DNA from: Euryarchaeota archaeon UBA136
GTDB taxonomy: Archaea; Thermoplasmatota; Poseidoniia; MGIII; CG-Epi1
Length of the DNA: 8,436 bases
Assembly (NCBI GenBank): GCA_002506485.1
Contig: DAXQ01000015.1
Coordinates: 1 to 8,436, forward strand
Direction: 5' to 3'
Both the position numbers and the translations under genes were made by a program. This document shows, piece by piece, positions 1 to 6,087 of the stretch. The notes under the pieces are model-generated. The model was not told the origin of the DNA, did no database searches, and was given only the letters and a program-made list of their open reading frames with translations. How positions within the stretch are numbered: position 1 is the stretch's first letter; the number at the start of each line of letters is the position of its first letter.

Positions 1-92
1 CTCTTATCAACCCAAACACGCCTAACTTGTGGATACCAGCCAAAAACACCTATAAATCCTGCCAGCAAACCAATACCTTCGATCCAATCCAT
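1..92 (-). CDS. PQ-loop / SemiSWEET-like membrane transporter, N-terminal fragment
   Basis: This is the first 30 codons of a minus-strand gene cut by the window edge. Read from the ATG at 92, the peptide starts MDWIEGIGLLAGFIGVFGWY and continues PQVRRVWVDK. A short acidic start, a glycine-rich hydrophobic helix and then a Pro-Gln pair followed by basic residues is the layout of the first transmembrane helix of PQ-loop proteins (SemiSWEET, MtN3/saliva family). These are small, usually about 85-100 residue, three-helix proteins that form dimers and move sugars or other small solutes across the membrane. The start is supported by the TATA-like box centred about 24 nt upstream, which suggests a leaderless message. 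The gene diverges from the cyclotransferase-like gene at 145. The family call rests on one helix and the PQ motif only; substrate is unknown. Confidence 0.6.
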   Translation of the reverse strand, partial: MDWIEGIGLLAGFIGVFGWYPQVRRVWVDK

Positions 93-111
93 ATTTTGTC
101 GACTTTCTAAC

Positions 112-121
112 CTTATAAATA
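112..121. promoter_or_regulatory. Shared near-symmetric TATA box between divergent genes
   Basis: The stretch CTTATAAATA reads as a TATA-type box on the plus strand and as TATTTATAAG on the minus strand. Its centre lies about 24 nt from the minus-strand ATG at 92 and about 28 nt from the plus-strand ATG at 145. Both are the spacing expected for archaeal TBP-driven leaderless transcripts. Inference from position and composition; no transcript data. Confidence 0.5.
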
Positions 122-144
122 ACCATAAGTGATGCTAAATCAAG

Positions 145-615
145 ATGACGGACGTGCCTTTCTTTGTATACGGAACCCTGCTTCCAGAACAGCCGAATTT
201 CCGGCTGTGGAAAGATAGTATCTCCAGAATGGAATATGGGCGGATCAAAGATTGCCAGCTATTCGATATGGGTGCTTATCCCATGCTAGTCGAAGAGAAT
301 GAAAAATATGTGCATGGTATGCTGGTGTTTGTTGACCCTGAACATAAGGATGAAATGATCACAAGAATCGATGAACTAGAAGGATACAACCCTGAAAAAC
401 ATGGTGAATCTGCATACAACAGGGAAATACGGGAAGTTGAACTGGAGAATGAGAAAACTGTGACGGCATGGGTATATCTGGGGCACAAAAAATATATTGA
501 TAAGGGAAAAGCAGTTCCAGGTGGGAAATGGGCAAAGCACGTTGCCAGGAAAAAGAAAGAACATCAGGACTGGTGGGAAGATACAGATACCGTTGCAGGA
601 TTACATGAAAAATAG
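145..615 (+). CDS. Gamma-glutamylcyclotransferase-like (GGCT/AIG2-type) protein
   Basis: The 156-residue protein has the hallmarks of the GGCT/AIG2-like fold. These are the N-terminal phosphate-binding-type motif FFVYGTLL (residues 6-13), the strand block CQLFDMGAYPML (37-48), the acidic IDELEGYNP segment (75-83) holding the likely catalytic acid Glu79, and a Tyr91-x-Arg93 block followed by AWVY (108-111). Family members release 5-oxoproline from gamma-glutamyl amines or dipeptides, so a role in glutathione-like or gamma-glutamyl compound turnover or repair is possible. The exact substrate cannot be read from sequence. It is a soluble cytoplasmic protein with no signal peptide, and the C-terminus from about residue 130 is basic and then acidic. 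The ATG at 145 is chosen because it sits a leaderless distance from the TATA box and immediately precedes the motif. Confidence 0.8.
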   Translation: MTDVPFFVYGTLLPEQPNFRLWKDSISRMEYGRIKDCQLFDMGAYPMLVEENEKYVHGMLVFVDPEHKDEMITRIDELEGYNPEKHGESAYNREIREVELENEKTVTAWVYLGHKKYIDKGKAVPGGKWAKHVARKKKEHQDWWEDTDTVAGLHEK

Positions 616-660
616 TAAAATTAGTTATTTAATAAATAGAGATGATATAATACAATATAC

Positions 661-693
661 TAAAACATATTATATTTACAATAATACTAAAAT
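661..693 (+). repeat. Imperfect 33-nt direct repeat, copy 1
   Basis: The first 16 nt, TAAAACATATTATATT, recur exactly at 743-758. The next 17 positions match at 12. The copies are offset by 82 nt. In such A/T-rich DNA partial similarity can be chance, but an exact 16-mer containing a C is less easily dismissed. Function unknown. Confidence 0.5.
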
Positions 694-742
694 AAAGGTT
701 TTTACTATTATTTAGTAATTTATATTATTTAATCAATTATAG

Positions 743-775
743 TAAAACATATTATATTATTAATAATTCTAATAT
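743..775 (+). repeat. Imperfect 33-nt direct repeat, copy 2
   Basis: Second copy of the repeat at 661-693, exact over its first 16 nt and 28 of 33 overall. It lies about 120 nt before the recombinase start codon, so a recombinase-binding or regulatory role is conceivable but unproven. Confidence 0.5.
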
Positions 776-795
776 TCACAAATCCCTAAAAATTT

Positions 796-851
796 ACGAA
801 ACTCCATGGGTTTCACATTTTCCAGAGATCTGTTTCGTGCTTGTAAGAAAC
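796..851. repeat. GAAAC/GTTTC half-site cluster before the recombinase gene
   Basis: A perfect 7-bp inverted repeat, ACGAAAC at 796-802 and GTTTCGT at 832-838, encloses a further GTTTC at 810-814 and is followed by GAAAC at 847-851. This gives four half-sites in 56 nt: an inward pair spaced 7 nt apart (798-802/810-814) and an outward pair spaced 10 nt apart (832-836/847-851). The arrangement resembles protein-binding sites such as an operator or recombinase core/arm sites. It lies immediately upstream of the recombinase TATA box. Confidence 0.4.
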
Positions 852-856
852 GAATC

Positions 857-867
857 CTTTATATATT
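857..867 (+). promoter_or_regulatory. TATA box of the recombinase-nuclease operon
   Basis: CTTTATATATT lies 30-40 nt before the ATG at 897, predicting a leader of about 10 nt or less. A second weaker box, TTTTTATAAT at 870-879, lies closer to the start. No Shine-Dalgarno sequence is visible before the ATG. Confidence 0.5.
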
Positions 868-896
868 ACTTTTTATAATGTATAAAGTGAAAAGCT

Positions 897-1814
897 ATGT
901 CCGGAAACAAGATTGTAACAAATCCGATGCGGAAAATAGTACTATCTATTGTAAATCAGAAACAAAATGAAAACACACGCCAAAATTATGCTTCAACGCT
1001 ATCTAAATTTTTGAGATGGTACAAAAGCGGAAATTATTCTGGACTAAATCCTGAAGTAATAAGAGAGTACCTGCTTTACATGGAACATCGCGACTACGAA
1101 AGATCGACTGTTTCTACAAACCTTTCAATATTAAAACAACTATTTCGTGAATTGTGGAAATCAGGAGTGATTGACATTGACACCTATACCCATCTAGTAG
1201 AGATTAAGATTAGGAGACAGAAAGGACAAAGACACAAGACATGGCTAGAACAGGATGATGTCCAGAAATTAATCGATAATCTGAATTCGGATAAAATGAG
1301 TATTGTAAGAGACAGAGCACTGATTGCAGTTATGACTGGATGCGGTTTGCGTCGTTTCGAAATCTCTGATCTTCAAATAACACAGATAAAAAAAATTCAG
1401 GGAAGATGGGCTTTCACCGATATCAAAGGAAAAGGAGATAGGTACCGGACTGTCGCAATCCCCGAATATGCGATGAAATGTCTGGAGGAATGGCTGAAAA
1501 TCAACAAAAGTATTGGAAAAACAGAAAGGATATTCTTTTCGATACGAAAAAACGGCGAGATTGGAAATACCATGATTACACCTCAAGGAATAAGAGATAT
1601 CGTTGTGAAGCATTCAAAAAATATTCTGGAAAAGAAAGTATTGCCACATGATATGAGAAGAACGTACGCCCAATTGTCTTACAAAGCCGGTGCGCCTTTG
1701 AGACAAGTTCAACTAAGTTTAGGACACAGCAGTATTAGAACTACCGAGATTTATCTAGGATTAGATCAAGATTTGACTAATGCGCCAGGTGATTATATCA
1801 AAATTGAAATATGA
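897..1814 (+). CDS. Tyrosine recombinase, XerA/XerD type
   Basis: The 305-residue protein has both parts of a Xer-type site-specific recombinase. The N-terminal helical core-binding (SAM-like) domain spans about residues 15-100. The catalytic domain spans about 115-295 and has a full active-site set: Arg152 in GCGLRRFE, Lys179 in the beta-hairpin KGKGDRYRTV, His251 and Arg254 in PHDMRRT, His277 in LGHSSIRTT and the nucleophile Tyr286. Such enzymes cut and rejoin DNA through a 3'-phosphotyrosine link, resolving chromosome dimers or integrating elements. Length matches chromosomal XerA/C/D proteins (about 280-310) rather than larger phage integrases. Its stop overlaps the next start (ATGA), so the two are translationally coupled. 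That pairing is not expected of a housekeeping XerA and leans towards an element-borne recombinase. Met11 is an alternative start, but the first ATG fits the promoter spacing. Confidence 0.9.
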   Translation: MSGNKIVTNPMRKIVLSIVNQKQNENTRQNYASTLSKFLRWYKSGNYSGLNPEVIREYLLYMEHRDYERSTVSTNLSILKQLFRELWKSGVIDIDTYTHLVEIKIRRQKGQRHKTWLEQDDVQKLIDNLNSDKMSIVRDRALIAVMTGCGLRRFEISDLQITQIKKIQGRWAFTDIKGKGDRYRTVAIPEYAMKCLEEWLKINKSIGKTERIFFSIRKNGEIGNTMITPQGIRDIVVKHSKNILEKKVLPHDMRRTYAQLSYKAGAPLRQVQLSLGHSSIRTTEIYLGLDQDLTNAPGDYIKIEI

Positions 1815-2326
1815 ATCCAAAATCAACAGACAATAGGAAATATGTAGGGTACTTAGGTGAGTGCATTGCACAGCTTGAGCTTGCACGTAAAGGGCTCAAA
1901 ATTGATAGAACAAGTGAAGGAATGATTTTCGACTTTGTTGCCAGTAACGGAGCCACGCTAGAGATTAAGACTTCCAAACCTTACATCAACAACAAAAATG
2001 TCGTCCTGAACAAGAAAAGTGAAAAAGGGGATTATTTTTACAAAAACTGGAAATTCAGGATTTCTAAAGATCAGGATTGGATTGATTTTTATGTGCTTGT
2101 CCTTCTGGATGAGGATAACACATACCTTAATTCATTCATAATTCCAAATAGAGACAGAACCAGTGAAAGTCTGGCAGGGCAGCTAATTGCAATTTCTGAA
2201 AATGCACTAAAAGGGAACTATAAGACAAGACATTCCCGTCAGAAAAAACAAAGGCCGTCTAAATGGGACAAATACAAAAACGACTGGAAAACTATTCTAG
2301 ATTATAAAAAGAACAAAACAGTCTGA
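1811..2326 (+). CDS. PD-(D/E)XK-type nuclease-like protein coupled to the recombinase
   Basis: The 171-residue protein shows the layout of small PD-(D/E)XK nucleases such as Holliday-junction-resolvase-like or restriction-type enzymes. It starts with a helix carrying Gly16-Glu17 (YLGECIAQLELARKGLKI), followed by a core strand pair with Asp41 (FDFV), Glu51 and Lys53 (LEIKTS). Next comes the strand DFYVLVLLDED (92-102) and FIIP (109-112), and a basic tail with KWDKYKNDWKTI (151-162). That set Glu17, Asp41, Glu51, Lys53 would bind the catalytic metal. The start codon overlaps the recombinase stop by 4 nt, so the two proteins are made together and may act on the same DNA. Specificity is unknown; it could be a resolvase, a restriction-like enzyme or an accessory factor for excision. 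The gene ends 1 nt from the convergent NfeD-like gene, leaving no room for a separate terminator. Nuclease fold is fairly likely; activity is inferred. Confidence 0.65.
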   Translation: MNPKSTDNRKYVGYLGECIAQLELARKGLKIDRTSEGMIFDFVASNGATLEIKTSKPYINNKNVVLNKKSEKGDYFYKNWKFRISKDQDWIDFYVLVLLDEDNTYLNSFIIPNRDRTSESLAGQLIAISENALKGNYKTRHSRQKKQRPSKWDKYKNDWKTILDYKKNKTV

Positions 2327-2327
2327 T

Positions 2328-3026
2328 TCAATCTTCATCTGGAACAACCGTAATCACTGGACTATTTCTTAGAAGTGAACTCAAGGACCAATAATTTGCC
2401 TCGATAACCCTGACTTTTGTACCGACAGGAATCTCATCACCTTTTGATCTTGCCGCGACATTGTTTCCATGCCAGAAACTATTGCCGTACAGGCCGGCTT
2501 TTTCTATCTCAACTGAAAGGTTGTAGGTGGTAAATTTGTCAAGTACATTGGGTTTGCTAACCACCCCAGTATGTCCAACCAATTCCGGAAAAATAAGTTC
2601 AAGATCGAAACCTAGGATCTTCATGATACCGCGAGCTAAAAGTCCAAACGATCCATAGGTTAGCCCCCCAAACACTCCGAATAGTATACCACCGCTTGCA
2701 AAACTCAAAATGAGGAGGACTATTGGAAAAATCAGGGCTAATACAAACGTATCCAGGAAAAACCAAAGCAGTGGCTCAGTCTCAAAAGATATTTCCTGAC
2801 CGTAATATTCTACACCTATTACATAATAGTTGAAAAGAGCACAAAAAGTGAAATACAATACACCAATCAGAGTATAGTAAACCTTCTTGACGAATTTCTG
2901 TTTGATCTTATACCCGTCCAGTTCAGTTGTAGCCGGTTCTTCATCAATAACAGGTTCTTGTGACGTTACATTCTCTGCAACTTTGGTTTCCTCATCCTCT
3001 TCGCCAAACTTAATTACTTTTACCAT
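2328..3026 (-). CDS. NfeD-like membrane protein
   Basis: From the ATG at 3026 the protein has 232 residues. It has an acidic cytoplasmic-type N-terminus (about 8-40), three hydrophobic segments at about 48-70, 85-109 and 110-133, and a C-terminal beta-rich domain at about 149-228. That domain begins LVGHTGVV and contains GDEIPVGTKVRVIEA, matching the OB-fold of NfeD proteins (family pattern G-x-G-x-x, then a strand with WxA, then GTKVxVVxV). NfeD proteins usually pair with SPFH/stomatin-type proteins and affect membrane protein complexes or quality control; none is seen here. Instead it is the last gene of the ABC-transporter operon, 2 nt after the cupin stop, so it may help assemble or maintain that transporter (inference). 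A TTG at 3038 could extend it by 4 residues into the cupin gene; the ATG directly after the stop is preferred. Confidence 0.65.
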   Translation of the reverse strand: MVKVIKFGEEDEETKVAENVTSQEPVIDEEPATTELDGYKIKQKFVKKVYYTLIGVLYFTFCALFNYYVIGVEYYGQEISFETEPLLWFFLDTFVLALIFPIVLLILSFASGGILFGVFGGLTYGSFGLLARGIMKILGFDLELIFPELVGHTGVVSKPNVLDKFTTYNLSVEIEKAGLYGNSFWHGNNVAARSKGDEIPVGTKVRVIEANYWSLSSLLRNSPVITVVPDED

Positions 3027-3028
3027 AA

Positions 3029-3388
3029 TCAGATCCAAACATCGTTCGGAGCCGTGAGATTGCTTCCTGCGTCTCCAGTATTGACGACCCCCTTGGGTTC
3101 AATGAGCATGACCTTGCACTCTTTCTCCGCGTAAGGTTTGTGTTCAACACCCTTGGGAACCACAAACATCTCACCTTCCTTCAATTCCACCGTTTCGTTC
3201 TTGAATTCGATCTTCATCTCGCCCTCCAGTACTATGAACACCTCATCCGTATCGTCGTGGTTGTGCCATACAAAATCTCCCTTTATCTTCACCAATTTGA
3301 ACTGATAATCATTCATCTCGGCTATTATTCGAGGAGACCAATGGTCTGTGAATTTAGATAATTTTTCCTTTAAGTTGATTTTAACCAT
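3029..3388 (-). CDS. Small single-domain cupin
   Basis: This is a 119-residue cupin with both conserved motifs. Motif 1 runs from Gly37 through His42, His44 and Glu49 to Gly56 (WHNHDDTDEVFIVLEGE). Motif 2 runs from Gly72 through Pro78 and Gly80 to His83 (GEMFVVPKGVEH). The three histidines and Glu49 are the expected metal ligands. It resembles mannose-6-phosphate-isomerase-like stand-alone cupins, whose members are isomerases, dioxygenases or small-molecule sensors; substrate cannot be told. No signal peptide, so cytoplasmic. Its ATG follows the ATPase stop by 2 nt (TGACAATG) and it is followed after 2 nt by the NfeD-like gene, so it belongs to the transporter operon and may modify or sense the imported compound. 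A TTG at 3394 overlapping the ATPase stop would add two residues but is less likely. Confidence 0.85.
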   Translation of the reverse strand: MVKINLKEKLSKFTDHWSPRIIAEMNDYQFKLVKIKGDFVWHNHDDTDEVFIVLEGEMKIEFKNETVELKEGEMFVVPKGVEHKPYAEKECKVMLIEPKGVVNTGDAGSNLTAPNDVWI

Positions 3389-3390
3389 TG

Positions 3391-4140
3391 TCAAGCTTCT
3401 AATATTTGTCCAAGGAACTTCTTCATTCTGTCCGTCTTTGGATTCTCGATGATGTCGGGTGCCCCTGACTCTACTACTTGTCCCTCATCCATATAGATTA
3501 TCCAGTCGCCAACCTCCTTAGCAAAACCAATCTCGTGAGTGACGATGACCATCGTCATACCTTCTTTCACAAGTGACTTTATCGACTCTAGGACAGAGCC
3601 TATCAATTCTGGATCAAGAGCAGATGTAGGTTCATCAAACAGCATTACCTTCGGATTCATCGCCAGAGATCTGGCAATTGCAACCCTCTGCTTTTGACCA
3701 CCGGATAACTGTCCAGGATACACATCCACCTTGTCAGACATATCTACTTTTGCTAGAACTGCTCTAGCTATATCGTCAGCCTTTTCCTTTGAATATCCTC
3801 TAACCTTTGTCAATCCCAATGTTACATTGTCCAAGACCTTAAGATGCATAAATAACTCGAATGACTGGAAAACCATTCCTATTTCGGAACGAATCTCATT
3901 GATATCTGTGGAAGGAGAATTAATCTGAACATCTTCCAGAAAGATTTCACCCTCTGTCGGTTCAATCAAACGATTTATGCATCTCAAGACTGTTGATTTG
4001 CCGCTTCCCGATGAACCGATTATAACAACTACCTGCTTTGGCAAAACTTCAAAACTTACACCTTTGACAGCGTGAACTCCCCCTGTGTATATCTTTTCCA
4101 GATTTCTGACATTTATCACAGGGGACTCTTCGTCGGACAT
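3391..4140 (-). CDS. Polar amino acid ABC transporter ATPase (GlnQ/HisP type)
   Basis: The 249-residue protein is a full-length ABC nucleotide-binding subunit of the polar amino acid uptake family. Motifs, in order, are Walker A GSSGSGKST (42-50), Q-loop FQSFELFMHL (91-100, Gln92), ABC signature LSGGQKQR (145-152), Walker B VMLFDE (165-170), D-loop SALD (173-176) and the switch His202. The Q-loop and the following LDNVTLG stretch are typical of GlnQ, HisP and ArtP, except for Met98 where these usually have Pro. It would hydrolyse ATP at the cytoplasmic face and couple to the EAA loop of the permease encoded directly upstream. The start overlaps the permease stop by one base (TAATG), implying coupled translation and equal dosage. 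No regulatory C-terminal domain is present. Confidence 0.93.
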   Translation of the reverse strand: MSDEESPVINVRNLEKIYTGGVHAVKGVSFEVLPKQVVVIIGSSGSGKSTVLRCINRLIEPTEGEIFLEDVQINSPSTDINEIRSEIGMVFQSFELFMHLKVLDNVTLGLTKVRGYSKEKADDIARAVLAKVDMSDKVDVYPGQLSGGQKQRVAIARSLAMNPKVMLFDEPTSALDPELIGSVLESIKSLVKEGMTMVIVTHEIGFAKEVGDWIIYMDEGQVVESGAPDIIENPKTDRMKKFLGQILEA

Positions 4141-5999
4141 TAATCCTCACCTCCAAGCCCCAATCCTGGAATTTTCAGTCGCTTCTCTACATATTTCAGT
4201 ATGTTTGCCAGAGTATAGGTTATCACAAAATAGAATATTAGGACCAGACCCCATGTCCAGAAGGTCTCAAAAGTTAGGGATATCAACAACCTCCCCTTAC
4301 GGGTTATCTCTCCAAATCCAATGGCTGAGGCCAAGGCTGAATTCAGAACCAGATTGACCGTCTCGTTCCCAAGCGGAGGTATAACTATCCTGATAGCCTG
4401 TGGAAGAACTACGAAACGCATTGACTGAATATATGTCAGACCAACACTTCTTCCAGCTTCCATCTGACCTGATGGGATGGCCTGAATACCACTCCTGATT
4501 ATCTCCGTCTGATAAGCCCCTGAATTCAATCCTAGAGCGACCACAGCACTTCCATATGCCCTCTCAAGAGCCCTTTCTGGACCTAGAATGCTCTCGAAAG
4601 TAAGATCAACACCAATTTCGACCAGACCAAAGTATATGAAAAAGAATTGGACCAGAAGTGGAGTATTTCGGAATATATCTGTATATATTGTTGCAAAGAA
4701 TTTTAGTGGATTGAAATTTACAAACTTCCAGGTTCCATCCTCTTTAGGTAGGGATAATGGAATCCTGAGATTCAATTGTGATGTCTTGAAAACAGCCAAG
4801 GTCACACCTATCGTAAATCCCATAAAGATTGCTAGTACGATTATCTTCAACGTGTTGTACATACCCTCTTTAAGAAATGGAAAAGCATATTTGGCAAATT
4901 TCCAGAAAGTATCATAACTTATTGCAGTATCTAGTACTCTCGGATCCAGTCCTTCCCTATCAGTATACAAAGCAGTACCTTCTTCACCAACTGCGAAACC
5001 AGAATAACCATCCCAGAAACTAACACCCGTGAAATCAGACCCAGCATTCTGCAATTGTGACTGATTGTAAAATGAACTACCACCATCTTCAGTCAACGCA
5101 ACAAAATTATCATCGCCCACTATCCAGAATTTGAAGCGGGAAGAACCGCTGATTGACTTTAGAGTACTGGTCGTATTAGTTGGATGTGAATTTTCAGAAG
5201 GGACTTTCCAAATGTATCCAATTGCTGTAGGGCCAGTACCACTGCTTTGGATAACGGTTCCATTTTCTCCTACAATAAGGGCACTTACTGGACTGCCCTT
5301 GTATCCAAAAATAATCACATCATAAAATGATAAATCGCTAAACTCTTCCGGTGAATCTCGAATTTCCCAAGAAAGGCCACCATCTGTGGTAGCAGTTATC
5401 AGACCATCTGCACCAACTGCAAAACCTTCGTCCTCATTAACAAAATCAATGGAATAAATATCATTAGTAGTGCCTGTAAAATTTGATAAATCATCCCAGG
5501 TATTGTTGCTCCATTTCCAGATCTCACCACCAGTTCCAGAGACAAATATGACAGAATCAGCCAAGGACTCGAAATGAGGTACAGACAAATCATACAGATT
5601 GCCAGCACCCTCTATTGAATTACCAATCCAGGAATCGCCATTATTTATCAGGACCGTACCGGAATCTCCGACCACTATAGCTTGACCATTGAATTCAATT
5701 GCATTCAGATCCTGGATTACTCCCGAATCCTGCTCTGACCAGTTGACTCCAGAATTTACTGTATGGTATATCTTGCCATTTTCACCTATAGCAAAGGCTG
5801 AGGTTGAATTCAATGCAAGAACATCGTTCAGGTCGTTATCTGTTGATATTGGAGCTTGATCCCATCCCGTATCTATCTCTTCTTCAGATGTTAAACTGGG
5901 CGTAAACAAAAGCAGAATAAAAGCCAAAAACAACGAACAAACAGCTATTGTAAACGTTCTTCCGTGTTTTTTTCCGGATGAATATTTATCAGACAGCAT
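4140..5999 (-). CDS. ABC amino acid permease fused to an N-terminal extracellular Ycf48-like seven-bladed propeller
   Basis: The 619-residue protein joins two parts. Residues 16-34 form one membrane anchor. Residues about 52-350 hold seven repeats, each with a VG-acidic-x-G turn: AIGENG (70), VVGDSG (109), FVSGTGG (152), AVGADG (194), IVGENG (242), IVGDDN (293) and AVGEEG (336). Several are followed by Asp-box-like turns such as TTDGGLSW (204-211). This is the Ycf48/BNR-type beta-propeller pattern and makes a closed seven-blade ring. Residues about 365-611 are a HisM/GlnP-type permease with five helices (about 379-404, 444-462, 482-498, 545-560, 581-602) and the ATPase-contacting EAA loop from Glu514 to Ala535, ending in LPQA. 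Such permeases normally start outside the cell, so one added helix places the propeller extracytoplasmically. A stand-alone permease of this family is about 220-280 residues. It heads the operon and diverges from the binding-protein gene. Confidence 0.9.
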   Translation of the reverse strand: MLSDKYSSGKKHGRTFTIAVCSLFLAFILLLFTPSLTSEEEIDTGWDQAPISTDNDLNDVLALNSTSAFAIGENGKIYHTVNSGVNWSEQDSGVIQDLNAIEFNGQAIVVGDSGTVLINNGDSWIGNSIEGAGNLYDLSVPHFESLADSVIFVSGTGGEIWKWSNNTWDDLSNFTGTTNDIYSIDFVNEDEGFAVGADGLITATTDGGLSWEIRDSPEEFSDLSFYDVIIFGYKGSPVSALIVGENGTVIQSSGTGPTAIGYIWKVPSENSHPTNTTSTLKSISGSSRFKFWIVGDDNFVALTEDGGSSFYNQSQLQNAGSDFTGVSFWDGYSGFAVGEEGTALYTDREGLDPRVLDTAISYDTFWKFAKYAFPFLKEGMYNTLKIIVLAIFMGFTIGVTLAVFKTSQLNLRIPLSLPKEDGTWKFVNFNPLKFFATIYTDIFRNTPLLVQFFFIYFGLVEIGVDLTFESILGPERALERAYGSAVVALGLNSGAYQTEIIRSGIQAIPSGQMEAGRSVGLTYIQSMRFVVLPQAIRIVIPPLGNETVNLVLNSALASAIGFGEITRKGRLLISLTFETFWTWGLVLIFYFVITYTLANILKYVEKRLKIPGLGLGGED

Positions 6000-6018
6000 A
6001 CTGTAAACAAAAGGAGAC

Positions 6019-6029
6019 CGTTTTAAACG
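6019..6029 (-). promoter_or_regulatory. Candidate TATA element / palindrome for the transporter operon
   Basis: CGTTTTAAACG is an inverted repeat with 5-bp arms around a single T. Read on the minus strand it contains TTTAAAAC centred about 25 nt before the permease ATG at 5999, a leaderless spacing. It could be the operon's TATA box, an operator, or both. An alternative box, GGTATATC, lies about 9 nt further upstream on the same strand. Confidence 0.35.
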
Positions 6030-6049
6030 ATATACCTACCACCTCTACA

Positions 6050-6058
6050 TTATATATA
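6050..6058 (+). promoter_or_regulatory. TATA box of the solute-binding protein gene
   Basis: TTATATATA ends 29 nt before the ATG at 6088, predicting a start of transcription only a few bases before the start codon. It faces away from the minus-strand operon promoter within an 88-nt divergent intergenic region, so binding protein and translocator can be expressed at different levels from shared control DNA. Confidence 0.55.
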
Positions 6059-6087
6059 GACAATTTTATCGAACCTCGAGGCAAAAC

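Larger units (their letters stand above)
616..856. other. Very A/T-rich intergenic stretch without a gene
   Basis: No credible coding region was found on either strand. The left part is almost pure A/T, holds the direct repeat described separately, and has a T5 run at 699-703 that could end the upstream transcript. From about 790 onward composition becomes mixed and a cluster of GAAAC/GTTTC half-sites appears before the recombinase promoter. Confidence 0.6.

Noticed and set aside
497..715. 72-codon plus-strand frame running out of the cyclotransferase-like gene
   Set aside because: It overlaps the real gene in another frame and continues into low-complexity A/T-rich DNA; no motif.
616..896. 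CRISPR array, tRNA or tRNA-derived attachment site beside the recombinase
   Set aside because: Only two imperfect repeat copies with no regular spacers, and no cloverleaf or tRNA 3' end was seen here or elsewhere in the window.
2310..2345. Terminator between the convergent nuclease-like and NfeD-like genes
   Set aside because: Only 1 nt separates the stops and no hairpin or T-run was found, so transcripts probably overlap.
3026..3394. TTG start codons at 3038 (NfeD-like) and 3394 (cupin)
   Set aside because: Each would add only 2-4 residues and overlap the preceding gene, whereas an ATG sits 2 nt after each preceding stop.
4085..5325. Plus-strand frames at 4085-4357, 4588-4917 and 5131-5325 opposite the permease and ATPase genes
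   Set aside because: Shadows of strongly supported minus-strand genes, without motifs or start signals.
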